Positions 40,153 through 49,016 of a stretch of 51,529 bases of DNA are shown piece after piece. The notes beneath the pieces are model-generated. The model was given only the letters and a program-made list of their open reading frames with translations. It was not told the DNA's origin and made no database searches. Each line of letters opens with the position of its first letter. Within the stretch, counting starts at the first letter, position 1. Source of the stretch: an uncultured Prevotellaceae bacterium (GTDB lineage: Bacteria > Bacteroidota > Bacteroidia > Bacteroidales > Bacteroidaceae). The DNA is taken from NCBI GenBank assembly GCA_900319385.1, contig ONOG01000018.1, positions 1-51,529 of the forward strand, written 5' to 3'. Made by a program: the position numbers and the translations under genes.

Positions 40153-41580
40153 ATGAAACGTAAGACTTTCCTGATGGCTGCCCTGCTCCTTAGCGGGGCT
40201 TCAGCCATGGCTCAGACAGCGGACGACCCTGTCATCATGCGTGTGAACGGCGTGCCCGTCACACGCTCGGAGTTTGAATATAGCTTCAACAAAAACAACG
40301 CCGACGGCGTGCTCGACAAAAAGGGCGTGGAGGAGTATGTGCCTCTGTTCGTCGATTTCAAACTGAAGGTCGAGGAGGCTAAGGCACAGGGCATCGACAC
40401 CCTCAGCTCCATCCGCAGGGAACTGGAGGGCTACAAGGAACAGATGGTGATGCCGACTCTCGAAGATACGGCTTTCATCGAACGGGAAGCCCGCAAGACC
40501 TATCAGGCTACAGCCGACCGCTTTGCCGGACAGGACCTTCTCACCGCCAGCCATATCCTCGTGCTGATGCGTCAGGATGCTGATGCCCAGAAGCAGGCAG
40601 CAGCTAAGGCTCGCATCGACTCCATCTACGCTGTGCTGCAGGGTGGTGCCGACTTTGCCGAAGTAGCCAAGGCTTGCAGCGATGACAAGGGTTCTGCTCA
40701 GCGTGGTGGCGAACTGGGACAGTTTGGCAAGGGCATGATGATTCCCGACTTTGAGAAGGCTGCCTACGCCCTGCAGCCAGGACAGATGTCGGCACCTGTG
40801 AAGACGACCGTGGGCTGGCACATCATCAAGTTGGCCGACCGTCATCCCTTTGAACCCTTCGAATTCCACCACGATGCCATTATCAAGTTCTTGGAACAGC
40901 GCGGCGTGCGCGAAGCCAGTGCCAATGCGCTGGTGGACAGCCTGGCCAAGACGGAGGGTGTGGACCGTCAGGTCATCATCAACCGCTACTATGATCAGTT
41001 GTTGAAGAACGATGCCGAGTCGCGTTTCCTGGCTCAGGAATACTACGACGGAACGCTGATGTACGAGGTGAGCAAGACCCGTGTGTGGGACGAAGCTGCT
41101 AAGGACGAAGCCGGTTTGCAGGCTTTCTTCAAGGCCAACAAGAAACAGTATGCCTGGGACAGTCCCCGATTCCGTGGTATTGTGATCCGTGGCAAGGACG
41201 ATGCTGTGTTGAAGCAGGCCAAGGCATTGACCAAGGGCGTGAAGGAGGAAGACTGGCCACAGACCATCGTCAGGGCACTGAACAACGACTCGGTGAAGGT
41301 GGTGCGTGTGGAGCATGGCCTGTATAAAAAAGGCGACAGTAAGATTGTTGATAAGTTGGTGTTCAAGGACAAGACGGCCGAATACACTTCGCTGAAGGAC
41401 TATCCTGCAGCCACGACCGTAGGTAAGGTGCTCAAGAAGCCCGAGACCTACAAGGACGTGAAGGGACAGGTGACGACCGACTATCAGAACAAGCGGGAGC
41501 AAGAATGGGTGGACGGTTTGCGTCGGAAGTTCACGGTCGAAGTGTACGACGACGTGGTCAAGACTGTGAACAACCACTGA
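40153..41580 (+). CDS. Periplasmic peptidyl-prolyl isomerase (parvulin domain)
   Basis: 475 aa secreted chaperone. The signal peptide ends at AMAQT. Residues about 25-120 form a SurA-N-like helical region (VNGVPVTRSEFEYSF), residues 130-230 a parvulin domain (ASHILVLM, GADFAEVAKACSDDKGSAQR, GGELGQFGKGMMIPDFEKAA, TTVGWHIIKL), and the C-terminal half has no second recognisable parvulin core. Likely escorts outer-membrane proteins. First gene of the operon; a GC-rich palindrome separates it from surA. Confidence 0.9.
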   Translation: MKRKTFLMAALLLSGASAMAQTADDPVIMRVNGVPVTRSEFEYSFNKNNADGVLDKKGVEEYVPLFVDFKLKVEEAKAQGIDTLSSIRRELEGYKEQMVMPTLEDTAFIEREARKTYQATADRFAGQDLLTASHILVLMRQDADAQKQAAAKARIDSIYAVLQGGADFAEVAKACSDDKGSAQRGGELGQFGKGMMIPDFEKAAYALQPGQMSAPVKTTVGWHIIKLADRHPFEPFEFHHDAIIKFLEQRGVREASANALVDSLAKTEGVDRQVIINRYYDQLLKNDAESRFLAQEYYDGTLMYEVSKTRVWDEAAKDEAGLQAFFKANKKQYAWDSPRFRGIVIRGKDDAVLKQAKALTKGVKEEDWPQTIVRALNNDSVKVVRVEHGLYKKGDSKIVDKLVFKDKTAEYTSLKDYPAATTVGKVLKKPETYKDVKGQVTTDYQNKREQEWVDGLRRKFTVEVYDDVVKTVNNH

Positions 41581-41614
41581 AAAGAAAATTGAAAATTGAA
41601 AGCCTGCCAGTCCG

Positions 41615-41646
41615 AACTCCCCTCCTTGGGAGGGGGCGGGGGAGGT
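41615..41646. repeat. GC-rich palindromic repeat between the two PPIase genes
   Basis: AACTCCCCTCCTTGGGAGGG then GGCGGGGGAGGTTG. Reverse complement matches the copies at 20337-20369 and 27883-27909. Directly followed by the GTTGAAAACTTAAAAACTC tract that supplies the surA start. Confidence 0.8.
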
Positions 41647-41675
41647 TGAAAACTTAAAAACTCTAAAACTTGAAA

Positions 41676-43040
41676 GTGGAAAGATTATTGATTGTGCTTG
41701 GCATCCTGACCACCCTGTTCGTGCCTGCATCGGCTCAGAACAATGTGATTGACGAGGTGGTGTGGGTTGTCGGCGACGAGGCCATCCTGAAATCAGACGT
41801 CGAGCAGTCGCGCATCGAAATGCAGACGATGGGACAACGCATGGAGGGCGACCCCTACTGCGTGATACCCGAACAGCTGGCCATTCAGAAGTTGTTCCTG
41901 CATCAGGCTGCCATCGACAGTGTGGAGGTGACGGACGCTGCGGTGTTCCAGGAAGTGGAAGACCGTATCAATTTCTACATCCAGCAAATCGGTTCGAAGG
42001 AGAAGATGGAGGAGTACTTCAACAAGACGACTCCACAGATTCGCGAGACACTGTTTGATGTGATCAAGAACCAGAATTTGATTGAAGAGGTGAAGCACAA
42101 CCTCGTGAAGGACATCAAGGTGACACCGGCCCAGGTACGTCGCTTCTACCGCGAACAACCGGAGGACAGCATCCCGTTCATCCCCACGACGTATGAAGTG
42201 CAACTCTTGTCTGTGGCGCCCAAGGTGTCGCAAGAGGAAATCGAGCGTGTGAAGAACGAACTGCGTGACTACACCGAACAAATCAACTCGGGCAAGGCAC
42301 AGTTCTCTACGCTGGCATTGTTGCATTCGCAGGACCGCCTGTCTGCCCAGCAGGGTGGTGAACTCGGTTTCATGAGTCGTATGGAGCTGGTACCGGAATT
42401 TGCCAACGTGGCCTTCAACTTGACCGATCCCAACACCGTGTCGAAGATTGTGGAGTCGGAATATGGTTTCCACATCATTCAGATGGTGGAAAAACGTGGT
42501 GACCGCATGAATGTGCGCCACATCCTGCTCAAGCCTCGTGTGAGTGACGAGGAACTGATGGCAGCCCTCAATCTGGCTGACTCTATCATGATGGATGTGA
42601 ACGATGGGAAGTATACGTTCGAACAGGCTGTCACAGCCTATTCTTCGGACAAGGACACCCGGAGCAACTATGGTATCATGATGAATGCGAAGCAAGACAG
42701 TGAATATGCTGGAACGTCGCGCTTCGAACTGAAAGACCTGCCGTCGGAGGTGGCTAAGCAGGTGGCATCGCTCAATGTCGGCGAGATGACCAAACCCTTT
42801 ATCATGGTCAACACGAAGGGAAAGGAGGTCGTTGCTGTTGTCAAACTGAAAAACCAGATCAATGGTCACCGCGCTTCCATGCAGGACGACTACCAGCAGC
42901 TGCAAGATATGCTTGTGGAAAAACGGAGTGAGGAGCATGTGAACGAATGGATTCGGGAGATGCAGAAAAAGACGTACGTCCGCATCAACGAAGAATGGCG
43001 CAACTGCGAGTTCAAGTATCCAGGCTGGATTAAGGAATGA
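41676..43040 (+). CDS. surA: SurA-like periplasmic chaperone/peptidyl-prolyl isomerase
   Basis: 454 aa from GTG at 41676; a TTG at 41670 is the only other in-frame option and no ATG is available. The signal peptide ends at ASAQN. The SurA N-terminal domain follows (DEVVWVVGDEAILKSDVEQ), then two parvulin domains: the first around residues 170-275 (SAQQGGELGFMSRMELVPEF, YGFHIIQMVEKRGD) and the second around 280-395 (VRHILLKPRVSDEE). Supports outer-membrane protein folding. Start codon and upstream sequence are part of a dispersed repeat also found before dinB. The stop overlaps the next ATG (ATGA). Confidence 0.9.
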   Translation: MERLLIVLGILTTLFVPASAQNNVIDEVVWVVGDEAILKSDVEQSRIEMQTMGQRMEGDPYCVIPEQLAIQKLFLHQAAIDSVEVTDAAVFQEVEDRINFYIQQIGSKEKMEEYFNKTTPQIRETLFDVIKNQNLIEEVKHNLVKDIKVTPAQVRRFYREQPEDSIPFIPTTYEVQLLSVAPKVSQEEIERVKNELRDYTEQINSGKAQFSTLALLHSQDRLSAQQGGELGFMSRMELVPEFANVAFNLTDPNTVSKIVESEYGFHIIQMVEKRGDRMNVRHILLKPRVSDEELMAALNLADSIMMDVNDGKYTFEQAVTAYSSDKDTRSNYGIMMNAKQDSEYAGTSRFELKDLPSEVAKQVASLNVGEMTKPFIMVNTKGKEVVAVVKLKNQINGHRASMQDDYQQLQDMLVEKRSEEHVNEWIREMQKKTYVRINEEWRNCEFKYPGWIKE

Positions 43041-44704
43041 ACAGAGGAATGAGTAAGGAACAGATGGACACGAACCGACGTAGAACAGCAGCCTCGCGCT
43101 GGCTGTTCTGCTGTATGTTGGCGATGATGGTATGCCCCCTGAATGCCGGTGTTCCAGATGACAAACCTAAACGTAAGGCGACCGATTCGCGCATCCACCT
43201 CATCCATTCCGATGTGCTCTACAAGACGCCACAGGACCCTCATGCGGAGATTTTGGTCGGTCACGTGAAACTCAGTCACGAAGGCGTCTTCCTCGACTGC
43301 GACAGCGCGAAGTATTATCGCGACGACAATTCGTTCGACGCCTTTGGCCATGTAGTGATGGTGCAGGGTGACACACTCAAACTGGTGTGCGACTCTCTCT
43401 ACTACGATGGCTACGAACTGATGGCACGTGCCCGCAGCCGTGTGACACTCTACCATAAGAAGTCGAAACTCGTGACCGAAAACCTCGACTATGACCGCAT
43501 GTATGGTGTGGGTATGTACTTGGACGGAGGCACACTCTACGATGCCGACAACGTGCTGGTGAGCGACTGGGGACAATATACGCCAGCCACCCACGAAGCC
43601 TTCTTCACCGACAATGTTCAGCTCACCAATCCGAAGTTTACGCTTGTGAGCGACACGCTCTACTACTATACCAACACCGAAGTGGCTCGTATCATGTCGC
43701 CTACGAACATTACGAGTTCGGACGGAACATTCGTCTATGGTCAGCGTGGCAACTACGACACCAAGCGTGACCAAGCCTATCTGTTCAATCGTTCGTACAT
43801 CATCAAGGATATGCGCAAAATTGTGGCAGACAGCCTCTATGCCAACAAGGAAACCGGTGTGGATGAGGCTTTCGGCAACGTCATCATTACGGACGATGAG
43901 AATCTGTGCATGCTTAAGGGAAACTACTGTGTCTATGAGGAAGAAACAGGCAATGCCATGGCTACCGACCGTGCAGTGGCGCTGGAATATTCGTCGCCCG
44001 ATACACTTTACGTCCATGGCGACACACTGAAAATGTTTACCTTCAACCTCAACACCGACTCGGTCTATCGCAATCTGCATGCTTACAATCATGTGCGTAT
44101 GTATCGTCGTGATGCGCAGGGGGTGTGCGATTCGCTCGTCACACTCGAGCGTGACTCTTGTACTTATATGTATGGACAGCCGATTCTGTGGAACGAAGAC
44201 CAACAAATCTTTGGTGAGGAAATCCGTATCTACAACAACGATAGCACCATCGACTGGATTCATGTCATCAACCAAGCCATGACGATAGAACGTGTGGATA
44301 GCGTCAGCTACAACCAGGTTCAGTCACGCGAGATGTTCTGCTACTTCCAGGATGGACAAATCGAGCACAATGAGGCGCATGGGAATGTCTATGTCGCCTA
44401 CTTCATCGACGAAGATGATGGGACGCGAATCGGTATGAACTATACAGAAACAACCAAGCTCTTCATGTATATGAAGGACAAAAAGGTGCACAAAATTTGG
44501 ATGCCCGCAGCCACTGGTACGACATATCCCGACCTGAAGATACCAGCTGAACGCCGCTATCTCAGCAACTTTGCTTGGTTCGATTATATCCGTCCGCTCA
44601 ATAAAGATGACATCTTCGTCTGGCGTAGCAAGGACGAAAAGAATATGTTGAAGAAAACGGAAAAGAAATATGTACCGCTACAGTCGCTTGACGACTTAGA
44701 GTAG
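43037..44704 (+). CDS. OstA-like protein (LptA/LptD N-terminal-type domain)
   Basis: 555 aa. The signal segment lies near residues 20-38 (WLFCCMLAMMVCPLNAG) behind a short basic N-terminus; an alternative ATG at 43049 would shorten it. The rest is an extended beta-jellyroll of OstA repeats (HLIHSDVLYK, ILVGHVKLSHEGVFLDCDSA, FDAFGHVVMVQGDTLKLVCD), as in LptA-type lipopolysaccharide bridge proteins. Likely periplasmic, in LPS transport. Coupled to surA by the ATGA overlap. Confidence 0.88.
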   Translation: MNRGMSKEQMDTNRRRTAASRWLFCCMLAMMVCPLNAGVPDDKPKRKATDSRIHLIHSDVLYKTPQDPHAEILVGHVKLSHEGVFLDCDSAKYYRDDNSFDAFGHVVMVQGDTLKLVCDSLYYDGYELMARARSRVTLYHKKSKLVTENLDYDRMYGVGMYLDGGTLYDADNVLVSDWGQYTPATHEAFFTDNVQLTNPKFTLVSDTLYYYTNTEVARIMSPTNITSSDGTFVYGQRGNYDTKRDQAYLFNRSYIIKDMRKIVADSLYANKETGVDEAFGNVIITDDENLCMLKGNYCVYEEETGNAMATDRAVALEYSSPDTLYVHGDTLKMFTFNLNTDSVYRNLHAYNHVRMYRRDAQGVCDSLVTLERDSCTYMYGQPILWNEDQQIFGEEIRIYNNDSTIDWIHVINQAMTIERVDSVSYNQVQSREMFCYFQDGQIEHNEAHGNVYVAYFIDEDDGTRIGMNYTETTKLFMYMKDKKVHKIWMPAATGTTYPDLKIPAERRYLSNFAWFDYIRPLNKDDIFVWRSKDEKNMLKKTEKKYVPLQSLDDLE

Positions 44705-44739
44705 GTGGTCATACAACTGAAGATAACTGATTGTAAATT

Positions 44740-45042
44740 ATGGGTTTGTTTACGACGCGGAAGCCACGGGGCTTCCAGCACAACTACATCTACTATAATC
44801 CACGAAAGGAACGACTCCAACAGATTGAGGAGAATGCCAAGCGTGAATTAGGTTTGCTGCCTCCGAAAGAGTTCTCGCCCGAGGACATCAAAGGACGTTT
44901 CGTCGATGCTACCACGCATCTGAAGCGTAGGAAAGAGAAGGAGAAAAATGGTAGCAAACCGTTGAAGAACGGTATCCTCATCATGATTATCTTCGCTCTG
45001 CTTCTCCTCATGAAGTACCTCTATACGGGACGTGTTTTTTAG
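44740..45042 (+). CDS. Small membrane protein of unknown function
   Basis: 100 aa. A basic soluble N-terminus (GLFTTRKPRGFQHNYIYYNP, RKERLQQIEENAKREL) with a KRRKEKEKNGSK linker ends in one C-terminal membrane helix (about 77-95, GILIMIIFALLLLMKYLYTG), so it is probably tail-anchored in the inner membrane. It sits 35 nt after the OstA-like gene and before mutL, a position I associate with Bacteroidota envelope clusters. Function unknown. Confidence 0.8.
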   Translation: MGLFTTRKPRGFQHNYIYYNPRKERLQQIEENAKRELGLLPPKEFSPEDIKGRFVDATTHLKRRKEKEKNGSKPLKNGILIMIIFALLLLMKYLYTGRVF

Positions 45043-45153
45043 CACTTGGCAGTGATGTCAACTTTACTGCTTGCAGTTGGAAAAACTATACCGCACCTTA
45101 ATTCTTTATTGATTGATACAGAGTAGAATAAAACTGAATATCTCTTTATTGGC

Positions 45154-47064
45154 TTGAACGATATTATCCATCTTCTTCCCGACACCGTCGCCAATCAAAT
45201 TGCAGCAGGCGAAGTGGTGCAACGACCGTCTTCCATCATTAAAGAAATGGTGGAAAACTCTATCGATGCTGAAGCCACAGATATCCAGGTGCTGGTGACC
45301 GATGCAGGAAAGACCTGCGTACAGATTATCGACAATGGTAAAGGTATGTCGGAAACGGATGCACGTCTGTCGTTCGAGCGACATGCCACATCGAAGATTC
45401 GCTCTGCCGAAGATCTCTTTCAACTCCATACGATGGGCTTCCGCGGCGAGGCATTGGCTTCGATAGCAGCTGTATCGCAAATCGATCTGAAAACTCGGCG
45501 GGAAGAAGACGAACTGGGTACTTACATCCGTATCTGTGGGTCGAGAATCGAACAGCAAGAGCCTGTGATGTGTCCCGTTGGATGTAATTTTTCGGTTAAT
45601 AATATATTTTATAATGTACCCGCGCGTAGGAAGTTCCTAAAAAGCAACCAAACGGAACTGACGAACATCGTGAGCGAGTTTGAAAGGATGGTGCTGGTGT
45701 ATCCACAGATTAGCTTCTCGCTCCATAGCAATGGAGCTGAAGTTTTTCGTCTGCCTTCCACCTCTTTACGCCAACGTATTGTTGATGTATTTGGCAAGAA
45801 AATCAATGCCGACCTTCTGCCGGTTGAGGCAGAGACTTCGCTTGTCAGCGTGTCTGGCTTTGTGGGCAAACCGGAATCCAGCAAGAAGAAAGGCGCACGA
45901 CAGTTCTTTTTTGTCAATGGCCGATACATGCGCCATCCCTATTTCCACAGTGCTGTTGTCCATGCCTACGACAACCTTGTGCCTCCAGGCGAACACGTTT
46001 CCTACTTCATCTATCTTTCGGTCGAAGCGTCAAATATTGACGTCAATGTCCATCCGACAAAGACGGAAATTAAGTTTGACAACGAACAAGCGATTTGGCA
46101 AGTTCTGACAGCCGTTGTCAAGGAAGCATTGGGTAAGTATAGCAATGTCCCCTCCATCGACTTCGATGTAGAGGATCGTCCGTACATTCCTGTGATGGGG
46201 CTCAACGATGGTTCTGCCAAATCACCCGTAATGTCGCCCCTGACCTATAACCCCTTTAAGTCTGGCAGTCAACCATCACATTCACAGCGTCCCTCAGAGT
46301 GGGAGTCTCTCTATAAAGGCGTTGAGAACTTCCATCTGGATGGCGATGCGAAAACTAAAGGCAGCCAAAGCCTTGTTGATAGCAGTGAAGAATATATTGT
46401 CAATAGCTTGATCGGACAGCACCGTCAGCCATCTTCTCCAGAACTATGGAACCCTTCCTCCGATGGCAATGCCGAGATGGATCAAGCCGACTTTTCTGAC
46501 ATCGACACTCTCCCGCATTTCCAGTATAAAGGCCGTTTTATCGTCACGCCTTTTACCACAGGAATCCTTGTGGTTGACCAGCACCGAGCTCATGTCCGTA
46601 TTTTGTACGAAGAGAACCTTCTTCGTATTCAAAATCAGGAAACAGTGTCTCAGGGAATGCTTTTTCCTGAACTCATTCAGTTCTCTCCCAATGAATGTAT
46701 CGCCGTAGAGGCCATTCTTGAACAACTCGGGAATATCGGTTTCGAACTGACAAACTTGGGAGGTGGAACATATTCCATTCAAGGGGTCCCTGCTGGTATC
46801 GAAGGTTTGAATCCTTCGACCCTTCTCCATGATTTGGTATATGCAGCTATTGAAAGCGGACTCAATGTAAAAGAAAAGGTAAATCATGCTATCGCTCTTG
46901 CCATGGCACAATCATCTGCTATAGTGTATGGCCAAGTGCTTACGAACGACGAAATGACCCAACTTCTTTCTCGACTGTTTAAACTTAATACCCCACTTAG
47001 GACTCCAGACGGTAAAATAGTATTCAATATTATTGATCAGAGGCAAATAGAAAAGATGTTTTGA
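45154..47064 (+). CDS. mutL: DNA mismatch repair protein MutL (degenerate endonuclease motifs)
   Basis: 636 aa. The GHKL ATPase domain is intact: NQIAAGEVVQRPSS, catalytic Glu31 and Asn35 in KEMVENSIDAEA, DNGKGM and MGFRGEALASI. The start is TTG at 45154, because conserved residues begin right after it (NDIIHLLPDTVANQIAAGEV) and no ATG fits. In the C-terminal domain the site matching DQHA-x2-E-x4-E reads DQHRAHVRILYE (Arg for Ala, Val for the first Glu), and the later Cys/His motifs of endonuclease MutL are absent. It should therefore act as a matchmaker without the usual nicking site. Confidence 0.93.
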   Translation: MNDIIHLLPDTVANQIAAGEVVQRPSSIIKEMVENSIDAEATDIQVLVTDAGKTCVQIIDNGKGMSETDARLSFERHATSKIRSAEDLFQLHTMGFRGEALASIAAVSQIDLKTRREEDELGTYIRICGSRIEQQEPVMCPVGCNFSVNNIFYNVPARRKFLKSNQTELTNIVSEFERMVLVYPQISFSLHSNGAEVFRLPSTSLRQRIVDVFGKKINADLLPVEAETSLVSVSGFVGKPESSKKKGARQFFFVNGRYMRHPYFHSAVVHAYDNLVPPGEHVSYFIYLSVEASNIDVNVHPTKTEIKFDNEQAIWQVLTAVVKEALGKYSNVPSIDFDVEDRPYIPVMGLNDGSAKSPVMSPLTYNPFKSGSQPSHSQRPSEWESLYKGVENFHLDGDAKTKGSQSLVDSSEEYIVNSLIGQHRQPSSPELWNPSSDGNAEMDQADFSDIDTLPHFQYKGRFIVTPFTTGILVVDQHRAHVRILYEENLLRIQNQETVSQGMLFPELIQFSPNECIAVEAILEQLGNIGFELTNLGGGTYSIQGVPAGIEGLNPSTLLHDLVYAAIESGLNVKEKVNHAIALAMAQSSAIVYGQVLTNDEMTQLLSRLFKLNTPLRTPDGKIVFNIIDQRQIEKMF

Positions 47065-47213
47065 TGCCGTTTTGCTAAGTTTTTTTTAGAAATAATGGTA
47101 CATTTTTCCTTGTATAATGCACTAAAAAGTCCTGCAAGGGAAAAATACGGCTTAAAATGTTAATTTTTTTATATTTTTTCTAAAAAAAATTGTGCCATAT
47201 TGAGAGAAAACAC

Positions 47214-47221
47214 TAATTTTG
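47214..47221 (+). promoter_or_regulatory. Promoter -7 box of the OmpA porin gene
   Basis: TAATTTTG followed by CAC, with a TTG about 21 bp upstream (47190-47192). The leader is about 105 nt and AT-rich, suiting a highly expressed outer-membrane protein. The upstream 47065-47210 stretch is very AT-rich with long T and A runs. Confidence 0.65.
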
Positions 47222-47333
47222 CACTGATTTCTGTAGGCATGTAGTGCGTTAAAGCCCTATTTTAGCCACAAAATCAACACGAAAGAAAGTAAAAGTTTAA
47301 TAATTTTATTGTTTTATTTAAATTAAAGTATTT

Positions 47334-48611
47334 ATGAAAAAGTTAATGATTGCGCTGGCTTTTGCTGGCCTCGGTACTGTAGCGGCTAATGCTCAGACTA
47401 CAATCGAAGCACCTTCTAAGTACACTGTTGCCACCAATGGTTTCTGGGACAACATCTTTGTACAGGTTGGTGTTGACATGGCAGTTCAGAATCCTTACAG
47501 ATCAAAGCTGTTCAAGGAGAACTGGCACGACGGACGCACCTATGGTGTTAACGTTGCTGTTGGTAAGTGGTTTACTCCTGGTCTCGGTCTTCGTCTGAAG
47601 GTGAACTGGGAGAACGGTATCATCAAGCGTAACCACCTTGGTTTCTATCCTACAGAACACGGCGCTCCTGCAATGGATGGTGGCACGGCTGGCCCTTATA
47701 TGAATGGTCTCGGTCTCGCTGCTAACACGTATCACACACATGGTTATGGTGTTGTAACAGGTGATGTCCTGTTCAACCTGAGCAACCTGTTCTTCGGTTA
47801 CAGCGACACTCGCGTATGGAACCTGATTGCTTTCCCGCGTGCAGGTGTTATGCGTCACTTCGATGCTAAGAACAGCTACTCTCCTGTCCTCGGTCTCGGT
47901 CTGGAAAGTGCCTGGAAGATTTCGAAGCGTATTGGTCTTTACATCGATCTGGCTTACCATCTCACTCCGAACGAGGGTGTTACCAACAACAGGTGGCTTC
48001 CTTACTACACTGGTAACGGAAACAACATGAACAGTGTTTCGAAGTATCAGTACAAGACTTACGGCTGGTTCACCGCTGACCTGGGTCTGACCTTCAACAT
48101 TGGTAAGGTTGGTTTCGACAAGGCTGTCAGCCTCGAAGCTTACAACGCTCTTGCAGCTCGCAGCGAAGAAGCCCTTGCACGTCTCCGTGCTGACCTCGAT
48201 CGCGAACGCGCTCTCAATGCTGACCTCCGCGCTCAGCTGGCTAAGTGGGCTAACCACAAGTGCCAGGGTGGTGACGGTCCTGTTAACGTAATTGCTAACG
48301 CTGCTACTTCTGTATTCTTCGACATCAATTCTTCGAAGATCAACTCGAAGAAGGATCTCATCAACCTCGAGTCTGTTGCCGCTACTGCTAAGGCTCAGAA
48401 CGCAAAGGTTCAGGTCGTAGGTTCTGCTGATAGCAAGACTGGTTCGGCTGCTTACAACCAGAAGCTCTCTGAGGCTCGTGCCAACGCTGTTGCTGATGAA
48501 CTCGTTAACCTCGGCGTAAGCCGCGATAAGATTGAAGTGAAGGCTGTCGGTGGTATCAACGAAGTATCTCCGTTCAACCTTAACCGTCGCGCAGTCGTTA
48601 CTCTTAAGTAA
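47334..48611 (+). CDS. OmpA-family outer membrane porin
   Basis: 425 aa. The signal peptide ends at ANAQT. Residues about 30-265 form an eight-strand beta barrel (FVQVGVDMAVQNPYR, GYGVVTGDVLFNLSNLFFGY). A helical linker follows (ARSEEALARLRADLDRERAL), then the peptidoglycan-binding OmpA domain (VFFDINSSKINSKKDLINLE, KLSEARANAVADELVNLG, NLNRRAVVTL). Codon use is strongly biased (AAG, AAC, GCT, GGT), unlike its neighbours, as expected of a major outer-membrane protein. Confidence 0.93.
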   Translation: MKKLMIALAFAGLGTVAANAQTTIEAPSKYTVATNGFWDNIFVQVGVDMAVQNPYRSKLFKENWHDGRTYGVNVAVGKWFTPGLGLRLKVNWENGIIKRNHLGFYPTEHGAPAMDGGTAGPYMNGLGLAANTYHTHGYGVVTGDVLFNLSNLFFGYSDTRVWNLIAFPRAGVMRHFDAKNSYSPVLGLGLESAWKISKRIGLYIDLAYHLTPNEGVTNNRWLPYYTGNGNNMNSVSKYQYKTYGWFTADLGLTFNIGKVGFDKAVSLEAYNALAARSEEALARLRADLDRERALNADLRAQLAKWANHKCQGGDGPVNVIANAATSVFFDINSSKINSKKDLINLESVAATAKAQNAKVQVVGSADSKTGSAAYNQKLSEARANAVADELVNLGVSRDKIEVKAVGGINEVSPFNLNRRAVVTLK

Positions 48612-48652
48612 TTTAAGAAACAATAATTACTTATAGATAAATAAAACAATGG

Positions 48653-48688
48653 GCGTGCCACTCTTATGGGTGGCACGCTTTAGTTTTT
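48653..48688 (+). terminator. Intrinsic terminator of the OmpA gene
   Basis: GCGTGCCAC (48653-48661) pairs with GTGGCACGC (48670-48678), 8-nt loop, then TTTAGTTTTT. Confidence 0.88.
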
Positions 48689-48784
48689 CTACTTATTTAT
48701 ATTATAGCCTATATAGTGTCGGTCAATTTACTGAGTTAGATGAAAATTTCTAAATGATAATTTTTTAATTCCAATTTTTAGTCG

Positions 48785-48792
48785 TACCTTTG
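48785..48792 (+). promoter_or_regulatory. Promoter -7 box of the tRNA-Pro/tRNA-Val pair
   Basis: TACCTTTG followed by CAC within GTCGTACCTTTGCAC, the same extended motif as upstream of the first tRNA array. Confidence 0.7.
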
Positions 48793-48811
48793 CACCGCTT
48801 TTTAGGAAGCA

Positions 48812-48884
48812 CGGGGTATAGCGCAGTTGGTAGCGTTCCTGGTTTGGGACCAGGCGGTCGCGTGTTCGAGTCACGCTGCCCCGA
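48812..48884 (+). tRNA. tRNA-Pro(TGG)
   Basis: 73 nt; the acceptor CGGGGTA pairs with TGCCCCG, the anticodon stem CCTGG/CCAGG encloses TTTGGGA (TGG) and the T arm contains GTGTTCGAGTCAC. Confidence 0.94.
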
Positions 48885-48890
48885 CATTTA

Positions 48891-48965
48891 GGGCGCTTAG
48901 CTCAGTTGGTTCAGAGCGTCTGCCTTACAAGCAGAGGGTCGGGGGTTCGAATCCCTCAGCGCCCA
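48891..48965 (+). tRNA. tRNA-Val(TAC), second identical copy
   Basis: 75 nt, base-for-base the same as the tRNA at 13457-13531, including anticodon loop CTTACAA. It lies 6 nt after tRNA-Pro in one transcript. Confidence 0.95.
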
Positions 48966-48973
48966 CATGATTC

Positions 48974-49006
48974 AAAGCCTCACATTGCGTTGAGGCTTTT
49001 ATTATT
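48974..49006 (+). terminator. Terminator of the tRNA-Pro/Val transcript
   Basis: AAAGCCTCA (48974-48982) pairs with TGAGGCTTT (48991-48999), 8-nt loop, then TATTATT. The T-tract is broken, so readthrough into the SUI1 gene is possible; no other promoter is seen for that gene. Confidence 0.7.
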
Positions 49007-49016
49007 CTCTCAATGT

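Noticed and set aside
40201..41730. 509-codon minus-strand frame opposite the PPIase gene
   Set aside because: Antisense artefact over a gene with signal peptide and parvulin motifs.
42890..44275. 461-codon minus-strand frame opposite the OstA-like gene
   Set aside because: Antisense artefact; His/Val-rich without domains, while the plus-strand gene is coupled to surA and has OstA repeats.
48906..49016. N-terminal extension of the SUI1-like protein through tRNA-Val
   Set aside because: The extension is a tRNA translation; the SUI1 protein begins naturally at the ATG at 49017.
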